DNA from: Neisseria sp. KEM232
Lineage (GTDB): Bacteria; Pseudomonadota; Gammaproteobacteria; Burkholderiales; Neisseriaceae
Assembly (NCBI RefSeq): GCF_002237445.1
Contig: NZ_CP022527.1
Span: forward strand, 992,001 to 1,056,000
DNA: 64,000 nucleotides
Direction of reading: 5' to 3'
The notes under the pieces were generated by a model. The model did not search any database. It was not told the DNA's origin and saw only the letters and a list, made by a program, of their open reading frames with translations. Positions within the stretch are counted from its first letter, which is position 1. Every line of letters begins with the position of its first letter. The position numbers and the translations under genes were made by a program. Below are positions 8,471-17,316 of this stretch, in pieces.

Positions 8471-9262
8471 TCATTTACCCAAGCCGTTCAGTTTTTTAAT
8501 CACCTGCGGCGTATCCAGGCCGTAGCGGAACATATCGTTGGCCTGCCAGAGGTAGATTTTGCCGTTTTTGGCGGCGTTTGTGGCGGCGATTTCGGGGCGC
8601 TCGGCGAATTGTTTGACCGAGCCGATCATGGCGGTGTTGTGGTCGGCGATGATGATGATGTCGGGCTTGGCGGCAATCCACGCTTCGCGGCTCATGGGTT
8701 TGAGGCCGTCGATGGCGGCGGCGGCGTTGATGCCGCCGGCGCGGCGGATGATTTCGTCGGCGGCGGTGTTTTTACCCGACACGATGCGGCCGTCGTAGCT
8801 GAAGAGGTAGCGTTTGCCGTTGGCCGGCTGCTGCGTCATGCCCGCCTGCCAACTTGCGGCGATTTTGTCGGCCTGCGCTTTTTTGCCGATAAGCTCGCCG
8901 ACGCGGCGGATGCTTTGCGGATATGCGGCGATGCTGTCGTCGGGCGCGACGTTGACGGCGTTGATGCCCGCTTTTTTCAGGTGCTCGAAAATGCTTGCCG
9001 GCTGCGCCATCCACGAGCCGATGGCGATGTCGGGCTTCGCGGCGGCGATGGGTTCGACGGTGAGGCGGCGGTGTACGCCGATGCTGGGTTTGCCTTTGAG
9101 GGCGGGGTTTTGCACGGTTTGGTCTTTGCCGACAATTTCGTCGAGCGAGCCGAGGGCGACGACCACGTCGGCCACGTCGGGGGTGAGCACGACAATGCGC
9201 TGCGCCTGCGCCTGGGCGGCGAGGGCAAGCATCATGGCAAGGGCGGGAAGTATGGTTTTCAC
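8471..9262 (-). CDS. haem-type ABC transporter periplasmic binding protein (HmuT-like)
   Basis: A 263-aa exported protein. I chose the GTG at 9262, preceded by AAAGGAAACCCC; it gives VKTILPALAMMLALAAQAQA, a clear signal peptide. The mature part (RIVVLTPDVADVVVALGSLD, KPSIGVHRRLTVEPIAAAKP, GKRYLFSYDG, REAWIAAKPDIIIIAD) is the class III helical-backbone binding fold of haem, siderophore and cobalamin transporters. It follows the TonB receptor gene on the same strand, so haem or a metal chelate is the likely ligand. A DUS terminator between the two genes may separate their transcripts. No permease or ATPase gene adjoins it. An upstream in-frame extension to 9640 overlaps the receptor gene and is rejected. 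Confidence 0.85.
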   Translation of the reverse strand: MKTILPALAMMLALAAQAQAQRIVVLTPDVADVVVALGSLDEIVGKDQTVQNPALKGKPSIGVHRRLTVEPIAAAKPDIAIGSWMAQPASIFEHLKKAGINAVNVAPDDSIAAYPQSIRRVGELIGKKAQADKIAASWQAGMTQQPANGKRYLFSYDGRIVSGKNTAADEIIRRAGGINAAAAIDGLKPMSREAWIAAKPDIIIIADHNTAMIGSVKQFAERPEIAATNAAKNGKIYLWQANDMFRYGLDTPQVIKKLNGLGK

Positions 9263-9330
9263 GGGGTTTCCTTTGCGGGATGGGTTGGGAAATCGGGTTT
9301 CAGACGGCCTTTTGTCCGTTTGCGAGAGTA

Positions 9331-9363
9331 AAGGCCGTCTGAAAAGCCTTTCAGACGGCCTTT
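9331..9363 (-). terminator. DUS-pair terminator after the TonB receptor gene
   Basis: An AGGCCGTCTGAA inverted pair with a short loop ends just beyond the receptor stop codon (9370) and before the binding-protein gene. Confidence 0.7.
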
Positions 9364-9369
9364 CTCCCT

Positions 9370-11562
9370 TTAAAACTTGATATGCACGCCTGCGGCGATG
9401 TTGCGGCCGCTGTCGGTATACAAATCGTTGAAGGCACTGGATTTGAGTCCGGCCACGTCGGCGTGCTGCCAGTATTTTTTGTTGCCGAGGTTGTAGACGG
9501 TGGCGCTCAGTTCGACGTTTTTCACGGGTTTGTACCAGGCGCCGACGTCCCATACGCCGTAGCCGGGGGTTTTGAACACGTCGTCGCTGCTGACGCGGTT
9601 TTGTTTGGCCGCCCAGCGCAGCTTGGTACCCGCGCCCCATTTTTCCTGCGCGTAGTCGATGCCGATTACGCCGTTGAGCGGGTGGGCGGAGTCGAGCGGG
9701 CTGCCGTCGGCCTGTTTGCCGCGCATCCAGGCGATGCTGCCGTTTGCCTGCCAGTGGTCGGCGAAGGTGTAGGCGGCGGCGGCTTCGAGGCCGTAGGTGC
9801 GGACGCGGTCGAGGTTTTGGTACTGGTATTGCAGGATGGGGCGGCCGCCGATGATGGCGGTGCCGATTTGGGTTTGGTCGATGAAGTTTTTGTAGCGGTT
9901 GTAGAAGGCGGTGACCTGCGCTTTGGCGCGTTCCCCTTTGAACTTCATGCCCAGTTCGAAGCTGTTGGAGCGCTCGGATTTGAGGTTGGCGTTGGGCACG
10001 ATGGCGTAGCCGTAAGTGGTGTTGGCGAAGGCCATGGTGGCGCTGTCAAACGGCGGGGTGCGGAAGCCCTGCGAGTAGGTGGCAAAACCGGTGAATTTGT
10101 CGCCCAGCGGCACGCTCAGGCGCAGGCTGGGGGTGACGGCGGAATCGCTGAACTCGGGCATATCGGCGCTGTTGGGATTGGCGTTGCGGTAGGCGTCGTC
10201 GACGGTGGTGGAGAGCTTGTCTTTTTCGTAGCGCAGCGCGGGGGTGAGAACGATGCCGTTGTTGAAGGTCAGGCTGTCCTGCACATAGAGGCTGAAGGTT
10301 TTGCGCGTGCTGTCGGGGAAGGTTTTGTTGGGGAAGAGGCTGCCGGCGTAAATTTTGCTGACTGTGCCGGTGGTGTGGTTGACGGTGAGGCTGTCGCGCG
10401 GGCGGGCGGTTTTGGTGTGCTTGTATTCGGCGCCGGCGACGACGGTTTGCTTCACCGCGCCGTCAAACGCCCACACGCCGCGCGTGGTCAGGCCGCGGAT
10501 GGTTTGGTTGAAGCCGTAGTCGGAATAGCGCGTGCTGCTGCTGGCGGTGCCCATGCGGACGGTGGTGCTGCTGTCGACGGCGTCGTCTTCGTTGCGCATT
10601 TTCTGTTGGTAAAGTGTGACGTTGGCTTCTTTCAGACGGCCTTCGCCGGTGTAGCGGTAGCCCGCTTCGATGCGCTGGCGGCGGATGCGGTCGTGCGCTT
10701 CGCTGCTTGTGGTGCGGGTGGTGACCGGCCCGTAGGAGGCCGTGCCCAGGCCGTTGGCGAGGACGGTGTCGTTTTTGCGGTAGAAACGCTCGTACAGCGT
10801 TTCAAAGCGGTGGCTCTCATTGCCGACGCTGCCTTTGGCGAGGATGTTGTAGGCGCTGTTGTTCTGCGGGTTGGAGGCGGTGCGCGCGGTGGAATAGCTT
10901 TTGTCCTTGCCCATGTTTTCGGTTTCGTGGCCGTGGCGGCGCGTGAGCATCAGCAAACCTTCGGCGTTTTCATGGAAACCGGCGGCGGTGGCGGTGACGC
11001 CGTGGCTGCGGTCGCGGCTGCGGTAGCCGTATTTCAGGCCGAAGTAGCCGCGTTTTTCCGCATCGACGAAATCGCGCGGCGAGTAGGTCACCATATTCAC
11101 CACGCCGCCGAGCGCGTCGCTGCCGTAGAGCGCGGAATACGGGCCTTTGACGATGTCGACCTGGCGCAGGGTGTCGGCTTCGACCATGTCGCGGCCGGAC
11201 ACCGCGCCGTTGGTGCCGCCGCCTTCGTAGGCTTCGGGCACGCGCACGCCGTCCACCATCATCAGGATGCGGTTGCCGCCGATGCCGCGGATGTTGAAAC
11301 CCGCGTGGCCGCGGCGGTTGTTGTCGGAGGCCACTCCCACGCCCGGCTCGTAGAGCGCGATGTCGTCGAGGTTGGCCGCTGTGGCGCGGTCGAGGATTTT
11401 GCGGGTTATCACCGACACGTTCGGCGCGGCTTTGTCGAGCATTTGCTCGTTGCGGTCGGCGGTGACGACCACGGTGTCCAAATCGTTTTGCGAAACGGTT
11501 TCGGCCAAAAGCGGGGAAGAAAAAAGCGCGGCGACGGCGCAGGCCAAGAATTTGGGTTTCAT
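9370..11562 (-). CDS. TonB-dependent haem/haemoglobin-family outer membrane receptor
   Basis: A 730-aa receptor with signal peptide MKPKFLACAVAALFSSPLLA, TonB box region LDTVVVTADRNEQ, a plug domain (FNIRGIGGNRILMMVDGVRV, GPYSALYGSDALGGVVNMVT), and a 22-strand-type barrel ending in VHIKF with the terminal aromatic needed for outer membrane insertion. It resembles the HutA/HmuR/HemR group. The region matching the FRAP and NPNL landmarks reads QGFRTPPF and VPNANLKSE, but I see no histidine between them, where haem receptors often have one, so the exact ligand is uncertain. It energises uptake through TonB-ExbBD. A Correia-like element lies about 120 bases upstream. Confidence 0.88.
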   Translation of the reverse strand: MKPKFLACAVAALFSSPLLAETVSQNDLDTVVVTADRNEQMLDKAAPNVSVITRKILDRATAANLDDIALYEPGVGVASDNNRRGHAGFNIRGIGGNRILMMVDGVRVPEAYEGGGTNGAVSGRDMVEADTLRQVDIVKGPYSALYGSDALGGVVNMVTYSPRDFVDAEKRGYFGLKYGYRSRDRSHGVTATAAGFHENAEGLLMLTRRHGHETENMGKDKSYSTARTASNPQNNSAYNILAKGSVGNESHRFETLYERFYRKNDTVLANGLGTASYGPVTTRTTSSEAHDRIRRQRIEAGYRYTGEGRLKEANVTLYQQKMRNEDDAVDSSTTVRMGTASSSTRYSDYGFNQTIRGLTTRGVWAFDGAVKQTVVAGAEYKHTKTARPRDSLTVNHTTGTVSKIYAGSLFPNKTFPDSTRKTFSLYVQDSLTFNNGIVLTPALRYEKDKLSTTVDDAYRNANPNSADMPEFSDSAVTPSLRLSVPLGDKFTGFATYSQGFRTPPFDSATMAFANTTYGYAIVPNANLKSERSNSFELGMKFKGERAKAQVTAFYNRYKNFIDQTQIGTAIIGGRPILQYQYQNLDRVRTYGLEAAAAYTFADHWQANGSIAWMRGKQADGSPLDSAHPLNGVIGIDYAQEKWGAGTKLRWAAKQNRVSSDDVFKTPGYGVWDVGAWYKPVKNVELSATVYNLGNKKYWQHADVAGLKSSAFNDLYTDSGRNIAAGVHIKF

Positions 11563-11915
11563 GTTTTTCTGTTACGAATATAATAAAAATGGTTCGTGTT
11601 TATAAACCTTGCGGCGGAAAATTGCAAGCGCGGGTTAAGGGCGGTAAAGACCGGTGTACCGGACGCTTTATGTCTGTTTCGATGTATAGTGAGCCAAAAT
11701 AAAAAATCTACGGCGTTGCTGCGCCTCGCCGTACTATCTGTACTGTCTTCGGCTTGCTGCCTTGTATCTTTTTTATTTTGACTCACTATAACGGAATGAG
11801 TTTGTTCGGATTTGCCCGACGGCGCTTTCAGACGGCCTCTGCCGCGCCATACAAAAAGGCCGTCTGAAAACGCCTTGTGCATTTTCAGACGGCCTTTTGC
11901 GCGCCGCTGCGGCAG
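11563..11915. other. intergenic region with Correia-like element and DUS pairs
   Basis: No gene seen. It holds the receptor's upstream region, a 106-bp Correia-like element (11685-11790) and DUS inverted pairs (about 11828-11895) forming the xseA-side terminator. Confidence 0.7.
11685..11790. mobile_element. Correia-like miniature element with variant ends
   Basis: A 106-bp palindromic element starts TATAGTGAGCCAAAATAAAA and ends with the near-exact inverse (TTTTATTTTGACTCACTATA). The interior has the Correia-repeat core CGGCGTTGCTGCGCCTCGCC then GTACTATCTGTACTGTCTTC. Classical Correia ends read TATAGTGGATTAA; here TATAGTG is kept but the rest differs. A second copy is at 38808-38913. Confidence 0.75.
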
Positions 11916-13268
11916 TCAGGAAAAATCAAACAAATCGGGCTGCGCCGTTTCGCCGGTCACACGCACGTCGGCCTCGCCCTCGGCAAAGGTGATGTGCAGC
12001 GTCTGCCCCTGTTTGAGCAATGCGGCGTCGCGTACGACCTGGCCGCGCCCGTTTTTCACCACGGAAAAACCGCGTGCCAGAATGTGCTGCGGCGACACGG
12101 CCTCCAACAGCGCGGCCTGTTTTTCCAAACGCTGCCGTTTCGCCGCCGACAGCAGGGCGAAGTTGCGCGACAAGGCCGTCTGAAAAGCGTTCAGACGGCC
12201 TTTTGCCGCCGCCGCGTCGGGGCGGGCGTGTTGCAGCAGCAGGCTCTGCCGCGCCAGCGTTTCCCTTTGCAGGCGCAGATTGGCGAGCATGGCGGCGGAC
12301 AGCCTTTGCGCGAGGACGGCGGTTTGCCCGCGCTGCGCGTCGAGCTTCTGGCGCGGGTGGCGGATTTGGCGGGCAAACCAGTCGACGCGCTGGCTGGCAT
12401 CGTGGTAACGCTGCGTCAGCGCATCTTTCAGACGGCCTTCGGCCTGCGCCAGCTTGTGCAGCAGCTCGGTGCGGTTGGGCGACACCAGCTCGGCGGCGGC
12501 GGTGGGCGTGGGCGCGCGCACGTCGGCGGCAAAGTCGGTGAGGGTGAAATCGGTTTCGTGGCCGACGCCGCTGACCACGGGAATGCGGCAGGCGGCGACG
12601 GCGCGGACGACGGCTTCTTCGTTAAACGACCACAAATCCTCAATGCTGCCGCCGCCCCGGCAGACGATTAGCACGTCGCATTCGCCGCGCTCCGATGCCG
12701 CGTTTACGGCACGGGCAAGCTGCGCCGCGCTGTCCGCGCCCTGCACGGCGGCGGGATAAAGGATAACGGGAATGTCGGGCGCGCGGCGGCGCAGGGTGGT
12801 GAGCACGTCGCGCAGGGCGGCGGCGGCGGGGCTGGTGACGATGCCGATGCGCTGCGGATGCGCGGGCAGCGGCCGCTTGTTTGCTGCGGCGAACAAGCCT
12901 TCGGCCTGCAAGGCGGCTTTCAGTTTTTCGTAGGCTTCGTAGAGCCGCCCCAAGCCTTTGAGGCGCAAATCGTTCACCGTAATCTGAAATTCGCCGCGCG
13001 CCTCGTAAATGGAAATGCGGCCGCTCACTTCGACATGGTCGCCCTCTTTCAGGGCGGCAAACCGCTGCGCCGTGCCCTTGAACATGGCGCAGCGCACTTG
13101 GGCGCGGCTGTCTTTGAGCGAGAAATAATAATGCCCGCTGGCGGCGCGGGTGAGGTTGGACACTTCGCCCGCCACCCACAGGCCGGAAAGATTGTCTTCC
13201 AGCAGCATTCTGGCGGCGGCGTTGAGTTCGGAAACGGACAGGGCGGCGGACGCGAACAAATCGGACAT
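11916..13268 (-). CDS. xseA: exodeoxyribonuclease VII large subunit
   Basis: A 450-aa protein with an N-terminal OB-fold (SGLWVAGEVSNLTRAASGHY, YYFSLKDSRAQVRCAMFKG), the family core RIGIVTSPAAAALRDVLTTL and VLIVCRGGGSIEDLWSFNEE, then GVGHETDFTLTDFAADVRAP and a long coiled coil. With XseB it degrades single-stranded DNA. I start at MSDLFASAALSV (13268), matching family N-termini, not the six residues upstream. A -10 TATAAT on this strand (13296-13301) gives a ~20-nt leader. The DUS inside the gene near 12175-12203 encodes part of the coiled-coil region. Confidence 0.95.
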   Translation of the reverse strand: MSDLFASAALSVSELNAAARMLLEDNLSGLWVAGEVSNLTRAASGHYYFSLKDSRAQVRCAMFKGTAQRFAALKEGDHVEVSGRISIYEARGEFQITVNDLRLKGLGRLYEAYEKLKAALQAEGLFAAANKRPLPAHPQRIGIVTSPAAAALRDVLTTLRRRAPDIPVILYPAAVQGADSAAQLARAVNAASERGECDVLIVCRGGGSIEDLWSFNEEAVVRAVAACRIPVVSGVGHETDFTLTDFAADVRAPTPTAAAELVSPNRTELLHKLAQAEGRLKDALTQRYHDASQRVDWFARQIRHPRQKLDAQRGQTAVLAQRLSAAMLANLRLQRETLARQSLLLQHARPDAAAAKGRLNAFQTALSRNFALLSAAKRQRLEKQAALLEAVSPQHILARGFSVVKNGRGQVVRDAALLKQGQTLHITFAEGEADVRVTGETAQPDLFDFS

Positions 13269-13295
13269 GGCTTCGGGCGGCGGCAAAAGCGGCGC

Positions 13296-13326
13296 ATTAT
13301 ACGGGAAAACGGCAGGCGGCTATAAT
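13296..13326. promoter_or_regulatory. divergent promoters of xseA and the small secreted-protein gene
   Basis: Two perfect TATAAT boxes face opposite ways: 13296-13301 on the minus strand for xseA, 13321-13326 on the plus strand for the gene at 13391. They are only 19 bases apart. Confidence 0.55.
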
Positions 13327-13390
13327 GCGCGGCCTGACCCCGGTTTTTCAGACGGCCTCATTATGTTTTTTCCCACGGAGAACAAGCACC

Positions 13391-13804
13391 ATGAAACCCC
13401 GCCTTTCCGCCCTGCTCTGCGCCCTCGTCTGCCTGCCCGCCTTTGCCGCACCGCAGGAAAAAACCGTTTCCTCCGAATGCCACACCGTGATGCGCGATGC
13501 CGTGCTGCTGCAAAGCGCCTTCATCTTCTGCCCGCAAGAAGTGTCGGCGGCAGCGGGCGGTATCGGCAAGCTGGCAGACATCTACAAGCAGCTCGACACG
13601 CCGGTGAGAGCCTGCGAGCAAAAATACGGCCGCCTGTCCGAGCAAAACGATATCGTCGGCAGCATCCCCGGCCTCATCGATCTGCTCGACCCGGTGAAAA
13701 TGGCCGACATGAAAGCGCCAAGCCCCGCCCTGCAAAAAAAAGCCGCCGCCTATCGCGCCGCGCAGAATGCGGAAATCGTCCGCGTTATCAGCCGACGCAA
13801 ATAA
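13391..13804 (+). CDS. small secreted protein, tandem paralogue 1
   Basis: A 137-aa protein I do not recognise. The ATG at 13391 follows CGGAGAACAAGCACC and gives the signal peptide MKPRLSALLCALVCLPAFAA. The mature part is short, helical and contains three cysteines (SSECHTVM, IFCPQEVS, RACEQKYG), so a disulfide is possible, then ends AEIVRVISRRK. The next gene is a diverged duplicate. The upstream in-frame ATG at 13325 would add a stretch made of a DUS and is unlikely. Confidence 0.75.
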   Translation: MKPRLSALLCALVCLPAFAAPQEKTVSSECHTVMRDAVLLQSAFIFCPQEVSAAAGGIGKLADIYKQLDTPVRACEQKYGRLSEQNDIVGSIPGLIDLLDPVKMADMKAPSPALQKKAAAYRAAQNAEIVRVISRRK

Positions 13805-13841
13805 AGACAGAGGCCGTCTGAAATATGCGTTCGGAAACGTC

Positions 13842-13861
13842 ATTCCCGCGAAGGCGGGAAC
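13842..13861. repeat. dRS3-like 20-bp repeat
   Basis: ATTCCCGCGAAGGCGGGAAC fits the neisserial dRS3 pattern ATTCCC-N8-GGGAAT except for the last base. Confidence 0.55.
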
Positions 13862-13898
13862 GGCCTCATCCTGTTTTTTACCCAAGAGAACAAGCACC

Positions 13899-14399
13899 AT
13901 GAAACCCCGCCTTGCCGCCCTGCTCTGCGCCCTCGTCTGCCTGCCCGCCTTTGCCGCGCCGCAGGAAACAACCGTTTCCGACGAATGCCGTACCGTGATG
14001 CGCGATGCCGTGCTGCTCAAAAGCGCGGAAACCTTCTGTTTTAAAGAAACCGTGGCGGCAACGGGCGGCTTGGGCAAGCTGGCAGACATCTACAAGCAGC
14101 TCGACGCGCCGGTGAAAGCCTGTGAGGAAAAATACGGCCGACCGTCGCCGCAAAGCGCCATCGTCCGCAGCATTCCCGGCCTCGCCGATCTGCTCGGCAT
14201 GGTTTGGACGGCCGGCCTGAACGCGCCCACCGCCCCACCGCCCCGCTGCACGCCAAAGCCGAAACCTACTGCGCCGCACAGAACGCGGAAATTGTCCGCG
14301 TTGTCGGCAAATACAAATAACAGAGGAGGCCGTCTGAAAGCCCGTTTTGTGCTTTCAGACAGCCTCCTTTATGCCGCTCCAAGCATTCAGGCCGTCTGA
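13899..14399 (+). pseudogene. small secreted protein, tandem paralogue 2, frameshifted by an 8-bp duplication
   Basis: It starts MKPRLAALLCALVCLPAFAA and is closely related to its neighbour through GIPGLADLL-type sequence, with the three cysteines kept (DECRTVM, TFCFKET, KACEEKYG). The unit ACCGCCCC is present twice in tandem (14229-14244). Removing one copy restores a frame ending AAQNAEIVRVVGKYK at 14320, matching paralogue 1. As it stands the frame runs on to 14399 with an unrelated proline-rich tail and stops in a DUS. It may still make a secreted protein with an altered C-terminus. Confidence 0.75.
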
Positions 14400-14426
14400 A
14401 AACGAAGTTTCAAAGAAGTTAAAACC
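14391..14426 (+). repeat. DUS-linked dispersed repeat, copy 3
   Basis: GCCGTCTGAAAACGAAGTTT then CAAAGAAGTTAAAACC; same layout as the copies at 7931, 8256, 38391 and 47532. Confidence 0.55.
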
Positions 14427-14472
14427 GTTTTTCAAATATCTATTATCTGTCTTCCCGCACCCGCCCAAAGTC

Positions 14473-16080
14473 ATGCCCGTCTCCCGCCGCCAGTTTCTCG
14501 TTTCCGCCGCCGCCCTCGCTGCCGCTTCCGCCGCATCGTGGCAGACATGGCGGCATTTGAACCGCCTGCCGCCGGTCAGCGTCCGCCGCCCGGGTCTGCC
14601 GCCCGGCCACCTGCTGCGCGACGGCATGCTGGCGGAGGGCACGGACAGGCCGCCCTCACACCGCTGCGGCACGCTCATTCTCGGCAGCGGCGCGGCGGCG
14701 CTCTCGGCGCTGTGGTATCTCGTGCGAAACGGCCACCGCGACATCCTGCTGGCCGAAGGCTTGGAGCGCAACGGCAACAACGCGGGCTTTTACGATGCGG
14801 AGCTGGCCGCGCCGACGGGCGCGCACTATCTCGCCCTGCCCCCGCCGGAAAGCGTGTATGTCCGCCTGATGCTCGACGATCTCGGCATCATGCAAAACGG
14901 TGTGTTCAACGAAACGGATTTGGTGTACGCGCCGCAGGAGCGGCTGTGGTATCGCGGCAAATGGCAGGAAAGCCTGCTGCCGCAGCAGGACGCCGACAGC
15001 CGCCGTTTTTTCGCCCTCACAGGCCGTCTGAAAACCGCGTGCGGCCGCGACGGACGCAAGATTTTCGCCATTCCCGTCGCCCTGTCTTCGCAAGACGGAG
15101 AATGGCGGCGGCTCGACCGCCTGACCTTCGCGCAGTGGCTCGCACGCGAGGGCTACCGCTCTCCCTCCCTGCTCTGGTATCTCGACTACTGCTGCCGCGA
15201 CGACTACGGGCGCGGCATTGCCGACGTATCGGCCTTTGCCGGACTGCATTATTTCTGCGCGCGCGGGCTGCACGCCGACGCGGTGCTGACCTGGCCGGAC
15301 GGTTTGGCGCACGTTTCCGAAGCGCTGCGGCGGCATTGCGGCCTGCAAACGCTCGCGGCGCTGCCCGCAGCCGCTCAATGGCGTTTTACCGCGCCCGCAG
15401 CTTGGGACGGGGCTGCGGTGAAAATCGAAGAGCGCGAAGACGGCGCGGCGGTGTGGCTGCGCGGCAATGCCGACGGCAAAACCGTGGCGGTGCTCGCGCG
15501 GCACGTTGTCTGCGCCATGCCGCTGTCGGTGGCGGCGCACATCGTGGCAGACGCGCCGCGCTACGGCCTGAGGCCGTCTGAAAGCGCGCCGTGGCTGGTG
15601 GGCAATTTCGTCCTCAACCGTTTCCCCGCCGAACCAAACGGCAGCGGTTTGGCATGGGACAACGTGGTATACGGCAGCCCGCATTTGGGCTACGTTGCCG
15701 CGGGCAACCAGCTGATCCGCACCGCCAAGCCGCCGCGCACGGTGTTCACGTCCTACACCGCGCCCGTGCACGACACGCCGCGCAAGGTCCGCCGCTACCT
15801 GCTCGATGCCGACGCCGGCGAATTGCTGGCTTTGGCCGCCGCCGACCTTACCGCCGTATACGGCAGCGGCTTTTGGCGCCATGTGGAGCGCGTTTCCCTC
15901 ACCGTGCGCGGCCACGGCATGGCGGTTCCCCGCCCGGGCTACCTCGACGCCGCCCCGCCGCAAACCGGCCGCCGCTCCGCCCTCTTCTTCGCCCACAGCG
16001 ACATGAGCGGCTATTCGGTATTCGAGGAAGCGGCCTATTGGGGCGTGGAAGCGGCAAAACGGATATTGGAGGCCGTCTGA
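14473..16080 (+). CDS. Tat-exported FAD-dependent oxidoreductase-like protein
   Basis: A 535-aa protein. The chosen start gives MPVSRRQFLVSAAALAAASA, an SRRQFLV twin-arginine signal implying folded export. A Rossmann dinucleotide motif follows (TLILGSGAAALSALWYLVRN, then DILLAEG), as in amine-oxidase/NAD(P)-binding flavoproteins. A C-terminal motif FFAHSDMSGYSVFEEAAYWG is consistent with FAD-family closing segments. The substrate is unknown. The last three codons and stop (EAV*) are supplied by a DUS. The further upstream in-frame ATG (14347) lies in DUS sequence and is rejected. Confidence 0.75.
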   Translation: MPVSRRQFLVSAAALAAASAASWQTWRHLNRLPPVSVRRPGLPPGHLLRDGMLAEGTDRPPSHRCGTLILGSGAAALSALWYLVRNGHRDILLAEGLERNGNNAGFYDAELAAPTGAHYLALPPPESVYVRLMLDDLGIMQNGVFNETDLVYAPQERLWYRGKWQESLLPQQDADSRRFFALTGRLKTACGRDGRKIFAIPVALSSQDGEWRRLDRLTFAQWLAREGYRSPSLLWYLDYCCRDDYGRGIADVSAFAGLHYFCARGLHADAVLTWPDGLAHVSEALRRHCGLQTLAALPAAAQWRFTAPAAWDGAAVKIEEREDGAAVWLRGNADGKTVAVLARHVVCAMPLSVAAHIVADAPRYGLRPSESAPWLVGNFVLNRFPAEPNGSGLAWDNVVYGSPHLGYVAAGNQLIRTAKPPRTVFTSYTAPVHDTPRKVRRYLLDADAGELLALAAADLTAVYGSGFWRHVERVSLTVRGHGMAVPRPGYLDAAPPQTGRRSALFFAHSDMSGYSVFEEAAYWGVEAAKRILEAV

Positions 16081-16177
16081 AAGGGCAGAGGCCGTCTGAA
16101 AAAACGGAAAGGAAGTAGCCACACGCCGCGTTTTAACGTAATCTCACGTTCCCTCTCCATTTCCTAACGCAAACGCC

Positions 16178-16462
16178 ATGCCCGTTTACAACCACGCCGC
16201 CGCCTACACGGCCTTTCAGGATTTCTACCGCGAAGCGCTCGAAGGCAACCCGCTCTACGGCCATCTTGCCGAAGCGCTGAAAAACCCCGAAGCGCTGCCC
16301 GAAGCCGCCTACCGCGCCGCCGTGGCCGATCTGCACGAATTCGAGCGCGAGTGTTTTCAGACGGCCTATGCCCGCCTGAACGCGCTCTCCGACGGCCACG
16401 CCTGCGATGTGATCAGCCCCAACGATTTTTTCTTCTTCCGCACGCAGTTTGGCGGGGAATAA
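16178..16462 (+). CDS. small conserved-type hypothetical protein
   Basis: A 94-aa acidic, soluble protein starting MPVYNHAAAYTAFQDFYREA and ending DFFFFRTQFGGE. No signal peptide, membrane segment or known motif is visible. A DUS inside the frame encodes the CFQTAY stretch. It lies 98 bases after the FAD-type gene in the same direction. GC-rich third positions support real coding, but I cannot assign a function. Confidence 0.6.
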   Translation: MPVYNHAAAYTAFQDFYREALEGNPLYGHLAEALKNPEALPEAAYRAAVADLHEFERECFQTAYARLNALSDGHACDVISPNDFFFFRTQFGGE

Positions 16463-16560
16463 AGCGCCGCACGCATTCCGAACGGGTTGTCAGGCCGTCT
16501 GAAAAGCATCCGTTTTTTCAGACGGCCTGATTTCAGACGGCCCGAACAGCCGCCGCACGC

Positions 16561-16566
16561 TATAAT
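16561..16566 (+). promoter_or_regulatory. candidate -10 box for azlCD
   Basis: TATAAT 34 bases before the azlC start, just downstream of two DUS copies; the -35 is weak. Confidence 0.4.
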
Positions 16567-16599
16567 CCCGCCCCTTTTGCATCCGAGCGAAACAGATTT

Positions 16600-17316
16600 A
16601 TGCAGACACCCCCCCTCCCCTCCCCCGCGCAGGAATTCCGGCGCGGCATCCGCGACTGCCTGCCCATCATCATCGGCATGCTGCCCTTCGCCCTGATTCT
16701 CGGCATACAGGGCGCGCAAAAAGGCATGAGCGTGGTCGAAATGCCGCTGATGACCGGCCTGAACTTCGCCGGCGGCTCGGAATTCGCCACCGTCGGCCTG
16801 TGGGCAAAACCGCTGCCCATACTGCTGATTGTCGGCGTTACCTTTATGATCAACACGCGCCACATCCTGATGGGCGCGGCGCTCGCCCCCTATATCCGCC
16901 ATCTGCCGATGAAAAAAGTGCTGCCCGCCCTTTTTCTGATGACCGACGAGAGCTGGGCGATGGCGATGGCCGACATCCGCAAGCGCAAAGACGCGGGGCT
17001 GGCGCTGTTCAGCCTGCAATACTATTTGGGCGTGAGCCTGACGCTGTATGTGGTGTGGGTGATTACTTCCGCCGTCGGCGCGGCTGTCGGCCCGGTGCTG
17101 GGCGATGTGGCCGCGTGGGGCTTCGGCATGGCCTTTCCCGCCGTGTTCCTCGTGCTGCTGCGCGGCATGTGGAAAGGCTGGCGCCCCGCCCTGCCCTGGC
17201 TCGTCAGCCTGATTGCCGCCGCCGCGGTCTACCGCACGACAAAAGGCGCGTGGTACGTTCCCGCCGGCACCGCCGCCGGATTGCTGACGGCCTATTTCCA
17301 AGGGAAGGACGCATGA
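16600..17316 (+). CDS. azlC: AzlC-family branched-chain amino acid exporter, large subunit
   Basis: A 238-aa inner membrane protein. AzlC/YgaZ proteins export branched-chain amino acids with a small AzlD/YgaH partner. Seen here: EFRRGIRDCLPIIIGMLPFA, the conserved GLNFAGGSEFATVGLWA, INTRHILMGAALAPYIRHLP and LFLMTDESWAMAMADIRKRK, all typical of the family. Five to six hydrophobic segments. The stop overlaps the next start (ATGA), indicating coupled translation with azlD. Confidence 0.92.
   Translation: MQTPPLPSPAQEFRRGIRDCLPIIIGMLPFALILGIQGAQKGMSVVEMPLMTGLNFAGGSEFATVGLWAKPLPILLIVGVTFMINTRHILMGAALAPYIRHLPMKKVLPALFLMTDESWAMAMADIRKRKDAGLALFSLQYYLGVSLTLYVVWVITSAVGAAVGPVLGDVAAWGFGMAFPAVFLVLLRGMWKGWRPALPWLVSLIAAAAVYRTTKGAWYVPAGTAAGLLTAYFQGKDA

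Noticed and set aside
9263..9640. N-terminal extension of the haem-type binding protein
   Set aside because: It would overlap the receptor gene and hide a good signal peptide; the GTG at 9262 with AAAGGAAACCCC upstream is better.
9382..11583. 733-aa plus-strand open frame across the TonB receptor gene
   Set aside because: Low-complexity Gly/Val/Ala translation, antisense to a gene with clear plug and barrel motifs.
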